From: Seleniivibrio woodruffii
GTDB lineage: Bacteria; Chrysiogenota; Deferribacteres; Deferribacterales; Geovibrionaceae
NCBI RefSeq assembly: GCF_004339245.1
Contig: NZ_SMGG01000004.1
Span: 496,001-560,000 of the forward strand
Length of the DNA: 64,000 nt
Direction of reading: 5' to 3'
Part shown: in pieces, positions 1-8,640 of the stretch
Layout: the number at the start of each line of letters is the position of its first letter
Position numbering within the stretch: position 1 is the first letter of the stretch
Position numbers and translations under genes: made by a program
The notes under the pieces: model-generated
The model's input: the letters and a program-made list of their open reading frames with translations, nothing else
The model's database searches: none
Told to the model about the DNA's origin: nothing

Positions 1-138
1 TTCGCTCTCTTCTTCGGTGGATTTCCAGTAGGAATCGGAGATGTCTTTAGGGTTCTCGTCGTTGTTCACAGAGAACCTGTACATCATTTCAAATGCGTAT
101 CTTCTTCCGGTTGTACGGTCTTTATAGAGTTTCTTCAT
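1..138 (-). CDS. nusB: transcription antitermination factor NusB (N-terminal part only)
   Basis: NusB binds boxA RNA with NusE (S10) in rRNA antitermination complexes. Only the first 46 codons are in the window; the rest lies beyond the left edge. Residues about 12-23 (RRYAFEMMYRFS) match the conserved first NusB helix, where Arg, Ala and a Leu/Met-Tyr pair recur. The ATG at 138 overlaps the ribH stop by one base (TAATG), so the two are probably translationally coupled. The ribH-nusB order is very common in bacteria and supports the call made from a short fragment. Confidence 0.8.
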   Translation of the reverse strand, partial: MKKLYKDRTTGRRYAFEMMYRFSVNNDENPKDISDSYWKSTEEESE

Positions 139-605
139 TATACCAGCTTCAGCACATTAACCATTTCAAGGGCGGACATTGCAGCCTCTGCGCCCTTATT
201 GCCATGTTTTGTTCCGGCTCTCTCCACAGCCTGCTCGATTGTGTCTGTGGTCAGAACGCCGAAAATAACGGGGATGCCTGTGTCCAGAGACACTTTCGCA
301 ACGCCCTTTGCCACTTCGGAGGAAACGTAGTCAAAGTGGGGAGTTGAACCTCTGATGACTGCGCCGAGAGTTATTACCGCATCATATTTGCCTGTGTCGG
401 CCAGTTTTTTCGCCATAAGCGGAATTTCGAATGCGCCGGGCACTTTGTATACCACAACGTCGCTTTCGGCCGCTTCGTGGCGGACAAGAGCATCAACTGC
501 TCCGCCTATTAGGCTTTTTGATATGAAATCGTTGAATCTGCCTGCAACGATGGCAAATTTAAACCCTTTACCGCTGTATATACCCTGAACGGTCTTAGTT
601 TCCAT
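138..605 (-). CDS. ribH: 6,7-dimethyl-8-ribityllumazine synthase
   Basis: Penultimate step of riboflavin synthesis: condenses 5-amino-6-ribitylaminouracil with 3,4-dihydroxy-2-butanone 4-phosphate in the cytoplasm. At 155 residues it has the normal length. Visible motifs are RFN near residue 23, VPGAFEIPL (55-63), [14 protein letters not shown] (81-94) with the catalytic His90, and FGVLTTDT (115-122). ATG start, 9 bp after the ribBA stop. It closes the rib block ribD-ribE-ribBA-ribH. No FMN riboswitch is present, because the block is fused to the genes upstream without a leader. Confidence 0.97.
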   Translation of the reverse strand: METKTVQGIYSGKGFKFAIVAGRFNDFISKSLIGGAVDALVRHEAAESDVVVYKVPGAFEIPLMAKKLADTGKYDAVITLGAVIRGSTPHFDYVSSEVAKGVAKVSLDTGIPVIFGVLTTDTIEQAVERAGTKHGNKGAEAAMSALEMVNVLKLV

Positions 606-614
606 CTTTATCTC

Positions 615-1838
615 CTATACGTCCAGATGGTGTCCCATCTTTTCTTTTTTGGTCTTCATGTAATATTCGTTGTGAGCGTTCACTCCGCATGTCATGCCCA
701 CACGCTCCACAACCTCAAGTCCGTAGCCCGAAAGACAGCGCATCTTCTTGGGGTTGTTGGTGATAAGTCTAAGATCCCTGATGCCCATATGTCTTATTAT
801 CTGTGCGCCGAACCCGTAGTCACGCATATCCTCTTCAAAGCCGAGCTGAATATTGGCCTGAATGGTGTCCATACCTTCATCCTGAAGGTGATACGCCTTT
901 ATCTTGTTCAGGATGCCGATTCCTCTGCCCTCCTGAAAAAGGTAGAGTATCACACCTCTGCCCTCTGCATCCACCATTTTCATGGCCTCGTGCAGCTGAG
1001 CCTGACAGTCGCATCTCTGCGAACCGAAAACGTCCCCTGTGAGGCACTGTGAGTGCACACGGAGCAGAACGGGGTCAGACGCTTTAATGTCACCTTTCCA
1101 GATAACGACAGCTTCCTGTCCGTCAACAAGGCTTTTAAAGCCTGTTATGTTGAAGTCGCCGAAGCTGGTGGGCAGCTGAGCGGCCTCCGTCTCCTCGATG
1201 AGCTGTTCGTGATCCATTCTGTATTTTATCATATCTGCGATGGTGAGCACTTTAAGATCGTGTTCTTTCGCAAACTCTGTCAGCTGGGGCATTCTGGCCA
1301 TTGAGCCGTCGTCGTTCATTATTTCGCAGATAACTGCGCCGTGGTTGGCAAGTCCCGCCATTCTGGCAAGGTCAACGGAGCCTTCGGTCTGTCCGGCACG
1401 GACAAGCACTCCGCCCTCTCTGGCACGCAGGGGGAATATATGACCGGGGCGTGCAAGGTCTGCCGCACCCTTTTTGGGGTCGTTGGCAACACGGATTGTC
1501 TGCGCCCTGTCGTGAGCCGATATTCCGGTGGTAACACCCTCTTTCGCCTCTATGGACACTGTGAAAGCTGTGCCGAAACGGGCTGAGTTTCTCTCCTCAC
1601 GCACCATAAGATCCAGCCCCAGTTCGTCGCATCTCTTTGAAGGCATGGCAAGGCAGATGAGTCCTCTGCCGTATTTCGCCATAAAGTTTATCTTCTCCGG
1701 AGTGACAAAATCAGCGGCAAAAACAAGGTCGCCCTCATTCTCCCTGTCCTCATCGTCCACCAGAATGACCATCTTTCCGTTTCTTATGTCCTCAAGCGCC
1801 TCTTCAACAGTGCAGAGGGCATTTCTGAATTCGCTCAT
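615..1838 (-). CDS. ribBA: bifunctional 3,4-dihydroxy-2-butanone-4-phosphate synthase / GTP cyclohydrolase II
   Basis: Makes both precursors of the riboflavin ring: DHBP from ribulose 5-phosphate and the pyrimidine from GTP. The N-terminal RibB half (about 1-205) has the acidic metal loop DDEDRENEGD (28-37). The C-terminal RibA half (about 206-407) has the zinc ligands Cys265, Cys276 and Cys278 in SQCLTGDVFGSQRCDCQ. The length of 407 is typical of the fusion. ATG start; 9 bp separate it from the ribE stop. Both domains look intact. Confidence 0.97.
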   Translation of the reverse strand: MSEFRNALCTVEEALEDIRNGKMVILVDDEDRENEGDLVFAADFVTPEKINFMAKYGRGLICLAMPSKRCDELGLDLMVREERNSARFGTAFTVSIEAKEGVTTGISAHDRAQTIRVANDPKKGAADLARPGHIFPLRAREGGVLVRAGQTEGSVDLARMAGLANHGAVICEIMNDDGSMARMPQLTEFAKEHDLKVLTIADMIKYRMDHEQLIEETEAAQLPTSFGDFNITGFKSLVDGQEAVVIWKGDIKASDPVLLRVHSQCLTGDVFGSQRCDCQAQLHEAMKMVDAEGRGVILYLFQEGRGIGILNKIKAYHLQDEGMDTIQANIQLGFEEDMRDYGFGAQIIRHMGIRDLRLITNNPKKMRCLSGYGLEVVERVGMTCGVNAHNEYYMKTKKEKMGHHLDV

Positions 1839-1847
1839 AAAAACTCC

Positions 1848-2483
1848 TTAACCCATAAGGTCATTGAGATCGTTTAAAAAATTTGCGGCATCCTTTTCCT
1901 TTTTCAGCAGTTTTTCCAGATACCTTGCGATAGCGTCCACCTCAAGGTTCACCTGCGAACCCTGCCTTTTGTCTGCAAGCGAGGTGTTTTCGTAGGTATG
2001 GGGGATAACCGCCACATCAAAAGTCAAACCGCCCACCCGTGCTGTGGTGAGGCTTATGCCGTCAACGCAGATTGAGCCTTTTTCGGCTATGTATCTGTCT
2101 ATATCCTGAGGATAGCGCACAGTAAGGATATATGCGCTGCTCTTTTTTTCCAGTTTTTCTATTGTGCCGACGGCGTCAACATGGCCGCTGACTATATGGC
2201 CGCCCAGACGGGTTGTCAGGGTCAAAGCCCTTTCCAGATTCACCTTTGAGCCGCCGGAGGCTGATGCGAAAGAGCTTTTTTTCAGGGTTTCATAGGAGAT
2301 ATCCGCCCTGAAGGTATCGCCTGTGAGGGATGTTACGGTGAGACAGGTGCCGTTCACTGCGATGGAGTCACCGATAACGGTTCCTTCCAGCACTTTTTTA
2401 CAGCCGACAGTTATGACCGCAAAGTCCCCTCTGCGCTCAACTGAAACAATCTTTCCGGTCTCCTCAATTATCCCTGTAAACAT
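1848..2483 (-). CDS. ribE: riboflavin synthase alpha subunit
   Basis: Dismutates two 6,7-dimethyl-8-ribityllumazine molecules into riboflavin and the pyrimidine precursor. It opens with the hallmark MFTGIIEETG and contains two lumazine-binding repeats (about 1-97 and 98-195). Each repeat has its substrate motif: GTCLTV in the first and ICVDGISLTT in the second. 211 residues, slightly longer than usual, with a charged tail (KKEKDAANFLNDLNDLMG). Its ATG directly abuts the ribD stop (TAAATG), so the junction has no gap. Confidence 0.96.
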   Translation of the reverse strand: MFTGIIEETGKIVSVERRGDFAVITVGCKKVLEGTVIGDSIAVNGTCLTVTSLTGDTFRADISYETLKKSSFASASGGSKVNLERALTLTTRLGGHIVSGHVDAVGTIEKLEKKSSAYILTVRYPQDIDRYIAEKGSICVDGISLTTARVGGLTFDVAVIPHTYENTSLADKRQGSQVNLEVDAIARYLEKLLKKEKDAANFLNDLNDLMG

Positions 2484-3647
2484 TTAGCCTCTGCCGCAGC
2501 CGCACGAGCCGCAGCCTCTCATTTTTTCAGTAAGCTCAAGCACAGGTTTCGCGTAGTCGGAAACCTTTCCGCTGTAAAGCAGATCGCTCTCGAACATTCT
2601 GGTCTGTACTTCTGTTAATTTATGCGCATCGGCGATAGATTCAACACCCTTTCCGCCAACGGAGGTTCTGTCTCCGCCGACTATGATGGGCGCAATGAAA
2701 ATATCCGCCTTATCAATCAGTCCAGCATCGAAAAATGCACCCGATGTCCTGCCGCCGCCCTCAATGAGAACATTGAGGATCTGTCTTTCTATCAGTCTCT
2801 TGGAAAGCCAGTGCAGGTCGAGCGAATCTCCGTTTAACGGAGCCTGTATTACATCTATGCCACATTTTTCATATTTATCAATATTTTTATTAAGGCCGGA
2901 CGTAACATATATCAGTTTGTCCGCAGAGTTCTTCACCAGTTTGCGGTCAAGGCTCATGCGGCCTTTGGGGTCAATAACGATCTTGTAAGGGTCACGGTCG
3001 GACTTTATAAGCCGGACAGTAAGCTCCGGATCATCCGCCTCAACAGTGCCCACGCCAACCAGAACCGCATCGGAAACCGCACGGAGATAGTGTGCATATG
3101 CCCTTGATGATTTAGACGTTATCCACTTCGAATCACCGTTATGAGCCGCTATCTTCCCGTCCAGCGACTGAGCCGCTTTCAGGGTATAGTAAGGCAGTCC
3201 GGTATAAATATATTTCGAGAAATCCTCGATTATGGAGGCGCAAAGCTCCTCCATATAGCCGATGAATACCTCGACACCGTTCTTTTTCAATATTTCAATT
3301 CCCTTTCCGGCGTTCACCGGATTAGGATCCACAACGCCTATGAAAACCCTTTTGATGCCTGACGCAACAATCTTTTCGGCACAGGGGGGCGTTTTCCCGT
3401 AGTGGGAGCAAGGCTCAAGGGTGACATAAAGGTCTGCACCGACAACGCTTTCGGGGCTGTTGTCAATTGAGTTCACCTCTGCGTGCGCCTCGCCGTATCT
3501 CTCGTGCCATCCACGGGAGATTATCCTGTTCTCCTTCGCCACAACCGCACCCACACAGGGATTTGTCCTTGTATATCCCTTGCCCATGAGAGCAAGCTGG
3601 ACACACTCCTGCATCACTTCAAGGGGATTAAGAAGTCCTTTCTCCAA
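2484..3647 (-). CDS. ribD: bifunctional diaminohydroxyphosphoribosylaminopyrimidine deaminase / 5-amino-6-(5-phosphoribosylamino)uracil reductase
   Basis: Second and third steps of riboflavin synthesis. The deaminase domain carries the zinc set HAEVNS (His55, Glu57) and TLEPCSHYGKTPPC (Cys80, Cys89). The reductase domain follows from about 150, with LIEGGGRTSGAF. The start is TTG at 3647, preceded by GAGGAG seven bases upstream; an ATG at 3614 has no comparable ribosome site. The TTG start overlaps the end of plsY by 20 bp. Unusual feature: the protein ends in a cysteine tail, CGSCGC (Cys379, Cys382, Cys384), beyond the normal domain end. Confidence 0.95.
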   Translation of the reverse strand: MEKGLLNPLEVMQECVQLALMGKGYTRTNPCVGAVVAKENRIISRGWHERYGEAHAEVNSIDNSPESVVGADLYVTLEPCSHYGKTPPCAEKIVASGIKRVFIGVVDPNPVNAGKGIEILKKNGVEVFIGYMEELCASIIEDFSKYIYTGLPYYTLKAAQSLDGKIAAHNGDSKWITSKSSRAYAHYLRAVSDAVLVGVGTVEADDPELTVRLIKSDRDPYKIVIDPKGRMSLDRKLVKNSADKLIYVTSGLNKNIDKYEKCGIDVIQAPLNGDSLDLHWLSKRLIERQILNVLIEGGGRTSGAFFDAGLIDKADIFIAPIIVGGDRTSVGGKGVESIADAHKLTEVQTRMFESDLLYSGKVSDYAKPVLELTEKMRGCGSCGCGRG

Positions 3648-4239
3648 CCTTTCTCTCCTCGCCTCTCACTATTCTGGCTATGTTGCCTCTGTGCAGCCAG
3701 ATAACAAGAACGGCAATGATAAGAGTCATATATCTGAGATAGTGCCACTCGGTGCCAAACCACACCATGGCCGCAAGGAAGGCGGCGGCGGTTATGGAGC
3801 CGAGGGATATCATGCGGAAAACAGCCAGCATAACGCCGAATATCACAGCGGCTATGAGAAGCTGAAAGGGAGCCAGCGCAAGGAAGATACCAAGCCCTGT
3901 GGCAACCCCTTTTCCGCCTTTGAATTTAAGAAAACATGTGAAACTGTGCCCCACAACAAGGGCAACCGCTCCGGCAAGCACCAGAGTATCCTCACCGTAA
4001 AGAGCTTTGAGAAGCATCACAGGCAAAAAACCTTTCATGGCATCGGCGAACAGAACGCCGATGAATCCCCATTTGCCAAGCACCCTTGCAGCGTTGCTTG
4101 CGCCAACGTTTCCGCTCCCCACTGTTCTGATGTCGATACCTTTAATCCTTTTGACCACAAGATATGCTGTCGGTATCGAGCCGATAAGGTAGCATAAAGC
4201 GATTACTAAAAAATAGATAAGAACCGAAACAAAACTCAT
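3628..4239 (-). CDS. plsY: acyl-phosphate:glycerol-3-phosphate acyltransferase
   Basis: Integral inner-membrane enzyme that transfers an acyl group from acyl phosphate to glycerol 3-phosphate, the first committed phospholipid step. 203 residues with about five to six hydrophobic segments. PlsY family motifs are visible: SIPTAYLV near the first loop, GSGNVGASNAARVLG (about 42-56) and the glycine-rich FKGGKGVATGLG (about 106-117). The ATG overlaps the DUF362 gene stop by four bases (ATGA). PgsA, another phospholipid enzyme, is encoded two genes upstream. Confidence 0.95.
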   Translation of the reverse strand: MSFVSVLIYFLVIALCYLIGSIPTAYLVVKRIKGIDIRTVGSGNVGASNAARVLGKWGFIGVLFADAMKGFLPVMLLKALYGEDTLVLAGAVALVVGHSFTCFLKFKGGKGVATGLGIFLALAPFQLLIAAVIFGVMLAVFRMISLGSITAAAFLAAMVWFGTEWHYLRYMTLIIAVLVIWLHRGNIARIVRGEERKVGERTS

Positions 4240-5318
4240 GATTTCACCATGCGCTTATGCAGCCATGACCTGTTCAGTCCGACGGCATCGGACTCGCAAA
4301 CCTCATGACAGCAGTAGCATTCGATACATTTGTTTTTATTTATGAAAGGATAAGAATCCACAATCGTGATTGCGTCCACAGGACAGCTCTTTTTACAGAG
4401 CATGCATTTTATGCATGGTTCGTTCAGGATAACAGGCTTTACATAGACCTGCTCCGCAACGAATTTCTTAAGAAAATCGGGAACGAAAAGTCTTTTTGAC
4501 ATAGGAACTTTCAGAACAGGCACGTTTGCCTTCGGAACATCGAGCCATGAAGGGTCGTAGCCCTGATTCAGTGCCTCAAGGCTGGTCAGACAGAAACCGT
4601 CTCTGAAGCCAAGCATGCGTGTGACGGCGATATCAAGCCCCACAGCATCGGAACATGCGGCGGCTATGCCAAGCTCAACGGGTGTTCCTCTGGATGGACC
4701 GTCCCCCTCATGGGCGAGGATTCCGTCCATTATGTTCATGGTTTTGTGCCCCAGTATTGTAAAGTACTGAAAGATCTTTGCTCCCAGCACTTTATCCGAA
4801 GGATAGGATCTGTGGAAGCCGACCTTTGTGTTGCCCGGAACAAGCCCGAACATGTTTTTCACCGCCAGAGTAAGCCCTGTCAGCGAGTGGGTCTTTATTT
4901 TGGGAAGATTGATTATCAGGTCAACCTCGTCCGCCAGTGAGGAATAGAGGAAACCGTCCTTCTGAACAGGCTCAAAAGCCTCCACACGGACAATCTTTAC
5001 CCCGTTCTCCTCCGCCGCTCTGCCGACACCTGTGACCTCAAGCACTTTTTCATACTTGCCGAAGTTGGCTCCGGGGCTGTCGCCCAGAAGTATCTCAGCG
5101 GATGTAAATTCCCGAATTGACGAAATGACCGCACGAACAAAGTCCGGATGCGTTGTCACAGCCCGCTCAGGGGGCGTTGCGGAGAGCAGATTGGGTTTAA
5201 GGAGGATTTTTGACGCAGATGCAAGCCTGTCCTTTTCGGAACAAAAGTAGTTGTCTATCAGCTCTTTCAGACTACCGTCATGGTAGTTTTCGCACCTTGC
5301 GGCAAACAATTCAGGCAT
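4236..5318 (-). CDS. DUF362 domain protein with C-terminal 2x[4Fe-4S] ferredoxin module
   Basis: Cytoplasmic iron-sulfur protein of unknown specific role. Residues about 1-290 form a DUF362 domain, with LLGDSPGANFG and INLPKIKTHSLTGLTLA visible. The end is a two-cluster ferredoxin: Cys302/305/308/312 (CIKCMLCKKSC) and Cys331/334/337/341 (CIECYCCHEVC). DUF362-ferredoxin fusions are common in anaerobes and are thought to act in electron transfer or metal-centre chemistry, but no reaction is established. ATG start. It overlaps both pgsA (8 bp) and plsY (4 bp), so it sits inside a phospholipid gene pair. Confidence 0.85.
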   Translation of the reverse strand: MPELFAARCENYHDGSLKELIDNYFCSEKDRLASASKILLKPNLLSATPPERAVTTHPDFVRAVISSIREFTSAEILLGDSPGANFGKYEKVLEVTGVGRAAEENGVKIVRVEAFEPVQKDGFLYSSLADEVDLIINLPKIKTHSLTGLTLAVKNMFGLVPGNTKVGFHRSYPSDKVLGAKIFQYFTILGHKTMNIMDGILAHEGDGPSRGTPVELGIAAACSDAVGLDIAVTRMLGFRDGFCLTSLEALNQGYDPSWLDVPKANVPVLKVPMSKRLFVPDFLKKFVAEQVYVKPVILNEPCIKCMLCKKSCPVDAITIVDSYPFINKNKCIECYCCHEVCESDAVGLNRSWLHKRMVKS

Positions 5319-5865
5319 TTTCTGACTTTATGAAGTTTCTGTAATATACCCATGCGGAGTGAAGTGAGAGTATCACCGACAGGTAAACAAGTATTTTTCC
5401 TATCATGAGGATATCGATTCCGAACAGCGGGTTGTAGAAGATTATACAGCCGACGCCAACCATCTGGAATGCGGTCTTTATCTTTCCGCCCATTCCGGCG
5501 GCTATGACCTGTCCTTTGCTGGCAGCAAAGCTGCGCAGAGCGTTTATGGCAAGGTCACGGGTGATGAGTACAATAACCACCGCCGCTTCGAGCCTCTGAA
5601 GATCAACAAACACTACCAGTGTTGCAGTTACAAGAACTTTATCAGCTATCGGATCAAGTATTTTACCTAAATCAGTAATAAGATTGTATTTTCTGGCAAT
5701 GTAGCCATCAACATAGTCTGTTGAGGCCGCAATTGTGTAGAGCACTGTAGCCAGCACGTCTATCCAGAATCCACCGACATACATAAGCCAGATAAAAACC
5801 GGAACCATGGCGATTCTGAATATTGTCAGCCAGTTTGCAATGTTCATTTGGGCGGATAAAGACAT
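5311..5865 (-). CDS. pgsA: CDP-diacylglycerol--glycerol-3-phosphate 3-phosphatidyltransferase
   Basis: Membrane enzyme making phosphatidylglycerol phosphate. The CDP-alcohol phosphotransferase signature DG-x2-AR-x8-G-x3-D-x3-D is complete (DGYIAR then GKILDPIADK, about residues 53-77). 184 residues with several hydrophobic helices. The ATG at 5865 has GGGAGAG upstream; a second ATG six codons later (MNIANWLTIFRI) is the usual family start and is possible. It is followed upstream by a 63-bp gap to ptsI, the largest gap in the whole leftward gene string. Confidence 0.93.
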   Translation of the reverse strand: MSLSAQMNIANWLTIFRIAMVPVFIWLMYVGGFWIDVLATVLYTIAASTDYVDGYIARKYNLITDLGKILDPIADKVLVTATLVVFVDLQRLEAAVVIVLITRDLAINALRSFAASKGQVIAAGMGGKIKTAFQMVGVGCIIFYNPLFGIDILMIGKILVYLSVILSLHSAWVYYRNFIKSENA

Positions 5866-5928
5866 ATACTCTCCCTTTTTCGGGTGTGATTATACAGATA
5901 ACGCAAGTATTTATCCAGTAAATTCTTT

Positions 5929-7671
5929 TTAATGGAAATATACATCCGTGGATTTGTTGCGGATAAACTCCATCAGTCTGTCCTCAGCATCCTTCGCATA
6001 GGGGCACGAGGTGAGATCACGCACAAGTTCCTCGCAGTCCGAGACATTCAGCGAGCGGATTATCATCCTCGCCCGAAGGATCGACGAAGGGCTCATGCTG
6101 AGCTGTCTGTACCCCATGCCTATCAGCAGAGGGATATATTTCGGTTCTCCGGCCATTTCGCCGCAGACGGTGCACTCTATCTTCGCCGTGTTGGCACTGG
6201 ATACTATTTTTTTAAGAAGCGACCGCACGGCAGGATGGCAAGGCTCGTACAGGTAGGCAACGTATTCGTTGTTGCGGTCAATCCCCAGAGCATATTGAAT
6301 GAGATCGTTTGTGCCTACGCTGAAGAAATCCACCTCAAGAGCCGCCATTTCGCTTATGACAGCAAGTGAAGGAAGCTCCATCATAACGCCTACCCTGATG
6401 TTCTCATTAAAAACAACGCCCTCATCCCGAAGCTGTCTTTTCGCTTCATTCAGGGCATTTTTGCAGTCTCTCAGTTCCTCCAGACCGGATATCATTGGGA
6501 ACATGAGCTTAACGTTGCCGAAGGCTGAAACCCTGAGTACTGCCCTAAGCTGTTTCATGAAAAAATGGCTGTATTTCAGGGAATAGCGGATGGCCCGCAG
6601 TCCCATTGCTGGATTCTGCTCTTTCGGATGGGGCATGTATTTCGAGAGCTTGTCGGAGCCGAGGTCGAAGGTGCGTATGGTCAGCGGACGGCCGTAGTTA
6701 AGCTCTGCCGCCTCTTTCAGAATGTTGAACTGGGTGTCCTCGTCAACGTCCCCATGCTCCATGTAGATATATTCCGTTCTGTAAAGCCCGACACCGTCAG
6801 ACTTATATTCGTTGACCTTACCGAACTCGTCGTTGGTCTCTATGTTACTGAAAAGCATGATATTAACGCCGTCTTTGGTCACCGACGGCTCACCCTGCAT
6901 CAGAGCCAGCTCGCAGACGTAGTCCGAGTATCTGTTTCCTTTCAGCTTATATGATTCGAGGGTTTCGTCATCCGGATTGATGACCACCAGCCCTTCAAAA
7001 CCGTCGATTATGATGAAATCACCCGTCTGGGCGACCTTTGCTATATCCGCAAGTCCCACAACGGCGGGAATGCCCAGTGAGCGGGCAAGAATGGACGTGT
7101 GGGAGGTTTTGCTTCCCAGATCGGTGGCAAAGCCTTTGATATTGTTCTTTTTCATGTGGGAGGTGTCGGCAGGGCTTAAATCGTGGGCTATGATTATCTC
7201 CGCATCCTCAACTTTAAGAATAGAATCGGGTCCGCCGCCCGCCATGAAGCGGAGAATTTTCTGAACAACATTGATAACGTCTGTCTTGCGCTCCCGCAGA
7301 TACTCGTTCTCAGACATGGAGAAACGCTCCACCAGACCCGCACAGGCGGTATCCAGAGCGTATTCCGCATTTATCAGCTTATCGGTTATCAGCCTTTCGG
7401 CCTCACCCGTAAGCATGGTGTCTTTCAGAAGCATAAGGTAGATGTCAAATATGAAGGTGTTCTCTTCGGACAGGGAATCTTTGCTGATGTTCTTCGACTG
7501 TTCAATGAACCATGCGGTCTTTTTTACCGCGGATTTCAGGCGTGCCGTTTCATACTGCGCCTCTTCCGGGGCAATACTATATTTTTTGACAGGAACCTTA
7601 GTTCTGTCAACAATATAGCATATACCATAAGAGATGCCGTCACTGGAAGCGATACCCTTTAATATTTTCAA
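5929..7671 (-). CDS. ptsI: phosphoenolpyruvate-protein phosphotransferase (PTS enzyme I)
   Basis: Takes phosphate from PEP and passes it to HPr. 580 residues, close to the usual 575. The active histidine is His191 in GSKTSHTSILARSLG. The PEP-binding half carries LYRTEYIYM, GVMMELPS, SVGTNDLIQY and CGEMAGEP, all typical. The start is a TTG overlapping the ptsH stop by four bases (TTGA); no in-frame ATG lies near. It ends the PTS gene run IIA-IIB-IIC-IID-HPr-EI. Its N-terminal domain diverges from enteric enzyme I but keeps the catalytic set. Confidence 0.96.
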   Translation of the reverse strand: MKILKGIASSDGISYGICYIVDRTKVPVKKYSIAPEEAQYETARLKSAVKKTAWFIEQSKNISKDSLSEENTFIFDIYLMLLKDTMLTGEAERLITDKLINAEYALDTACAGLVERFSMSENEYLRERKTDVINVVQKILRFMAGGGPDSILKVEDAEIIIAHDLSPADTSHMKKNNIKGFATDLGSKTSHTSILARSLGIPAVVGLADIAKVAQTGDFIIIDGFEGLVVINPDDETLESYKLKGNRYSDYVCELALMQGEPSVTKDGVNIMLFSNIETNDEFGKVNEYKSDGVGLYRTEYIYMEHGDVDEDTQFNILKEAAELNYGRPLTIRTFDLGSDKLSKYMPHPKEQNPAMGLRAIRYSLKYSHFFMKQLRAVLRVSAFGNVKLMFPMISGLEELRDCKNALNEAKRQLRDEGVVFNENIRVGVMMELPSLAVISEMAALEVDFFSVGTNDLIQYALGIDRNNEYVAYLYEPCHPAVRSLLKKIVSSANTAKIECTVCGEMAGEPKYIPLLIGMGYRQLSMSPSSILRARMIIRSLNVSDCEELVRDLTSCPYAKDAEDRLMEFIRNKSTDVYFH

Positions 7672-7940
7672 CGGCCCTCTCCGAACTTATTGCAGATAAG
7701 CTCCTCAAGTGCGCAGAATGCGGCGTCTTCGTCAGCTCCCGCGCAGCTTACCGTAATAACTGAGCCTTTGAACGCCGCAAGCATCATCAAACCCATAATG
7801 CTCTTTCCGTTCACTTCCATTCCGTCTCTGGCAACCTTAACTTCGCTGGAGAACTTCTCCGCAGTCTTAACGAATGCCCCTGCTGCCCTGGCATGCATGC
7901 CAAGTTCGTTCACGATTTCAAGTTCTTTCTTGATACTCAC
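7668..7940 (-). CDS. ptsH: phosphocarrier protein HPr
   Basis: Small phosphocarrier, 90 residues. His16 in GMHARAA is the enzyme I target. Ser47 in GKSIMGLMML is the regulatory site, equivalent to Ser46 of Firmicutes. An HPr kinase gene (hprK) lies 3 kb upstream in the same run, so both modifications are likely used. GTG start with AGGAG six bases upstream; no in-frame ATG exists near. It lies one base after the IID stop and overlaps ptsI. Confidence 0.96.
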   Translation of the reverse strand: MSIKKELEIVNELGMHARAAGAFVKTAEKFSSEVKVARDGMEVNGKSIMGLMMLAAFKGSVITVSCAGADEDAAFCALEELICNKFGEGR

Positions 7941-7941
7941 C

Positions 7942-8640
7942 CTAAACTCCTGTCATAAAAAGAAATAAGCCTGTTGTTATAATTATGATTGTAAGTCCCA
8001 GAACAATATCCAGCTTTTTGGCCAATGCCATTCCCAGCATTACATACACTGTGAGCGTTCCCAGCAGAACCGAGTTAAAGTCTGCGCAGGTCTTTGCCAT
8101 GTATGAAAGCAGTATTCCGAAGATCAGCGAAGACGCTATATCGAAATATGTCGACCAGTTGTTGAAGCGAATCCTGTTGAAAAACATGATCACATCCCTG
8201 CCCAGCTTATAGCCGATGTTGAATCCGGCAAAGCGGAAGGAGAGATGGAATATGTTGTAAAGCAGAAGATACGTCAAAATCCCTGCGAACGGGTCAAAAA
8301 GCCCTGCTATGGCCGCCGTTGCGAAACAAAGAGGGCGGAGGGAATGCCAGAAAAAGCTGTCACCGAGAGCACCGAAGGCCGAAGAATATATTTTTTTATG
8401 AAAATCCTCTTCGCCGTTCTGTTCAAACTCCCGTACCCACATACCCACGATAAAATTCACCAGATAAGGGTGGGTATGGAAATACGAAGTCTGTTCGTTA
8501 ACCTTTTTAACTTCAAGCTCGATGCCTTTAAGCCTCGCCGCACGGCGGATAAGATATGCAAAACCCGTTCCCTGCATATTTTCATGGTTAAGGTTGGCCT
8601 GATAAAAAAAACTCAGAAAACCTATTATTATGCTTCTCAT
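7942..8640 (-). CDS. PTS mannose/fructose/sorbose family IID component
   Basis: Membrane subunit of a mannose-class PTS permease. 232 residues. The N-terminal half has the IID-type stretch around HPYLVNFIVGMWVREFEQNG and the GALGDSFFWHSLRPL motif. The C-terminal part carries several hydrophobic segments. IID proteins are often nearer 270-280 residues, so this is a short form. ATG start, overlapping the IIC stop by four bases. No sugar-metabolism gene is attached, so the substrate cannot be inferred. Confidence 0.88.
   Translation of the reverse strand: MRSIIIGFLSFFYQANLNHENMQGTGFAYLIRRAARLKGIELEVKKVNEQTSYFHTHPYLVNFIVGMWVREFEQNGEEDFHKKIYSSAFGALGDSFFWHSLRPLCFATAAIAGLFDPFAGILTYLLLYNIFHLSFRFAGFNIGYKLGRDVIMFFNRIRFNNWSTYFDIASSLIFGILLSYMAKTCADFNSVLLGTLTVYVMLGMALAKKLDIVLGLTIIIITTGLFLFMTGV

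Noticed and set aside
3600-3700. FMN riboswitch before ribD
   Set aside because: There is no leader: ribD overlaps plsY by 20 bp and the region is coding, so no riboswitch fits.
3460-4197. 245-codon plus-strand frame across ribD and plsY
   Set aside because: Antisense to two clearly recognised genes; the composition is a shadow (no motif, no ribosome site).
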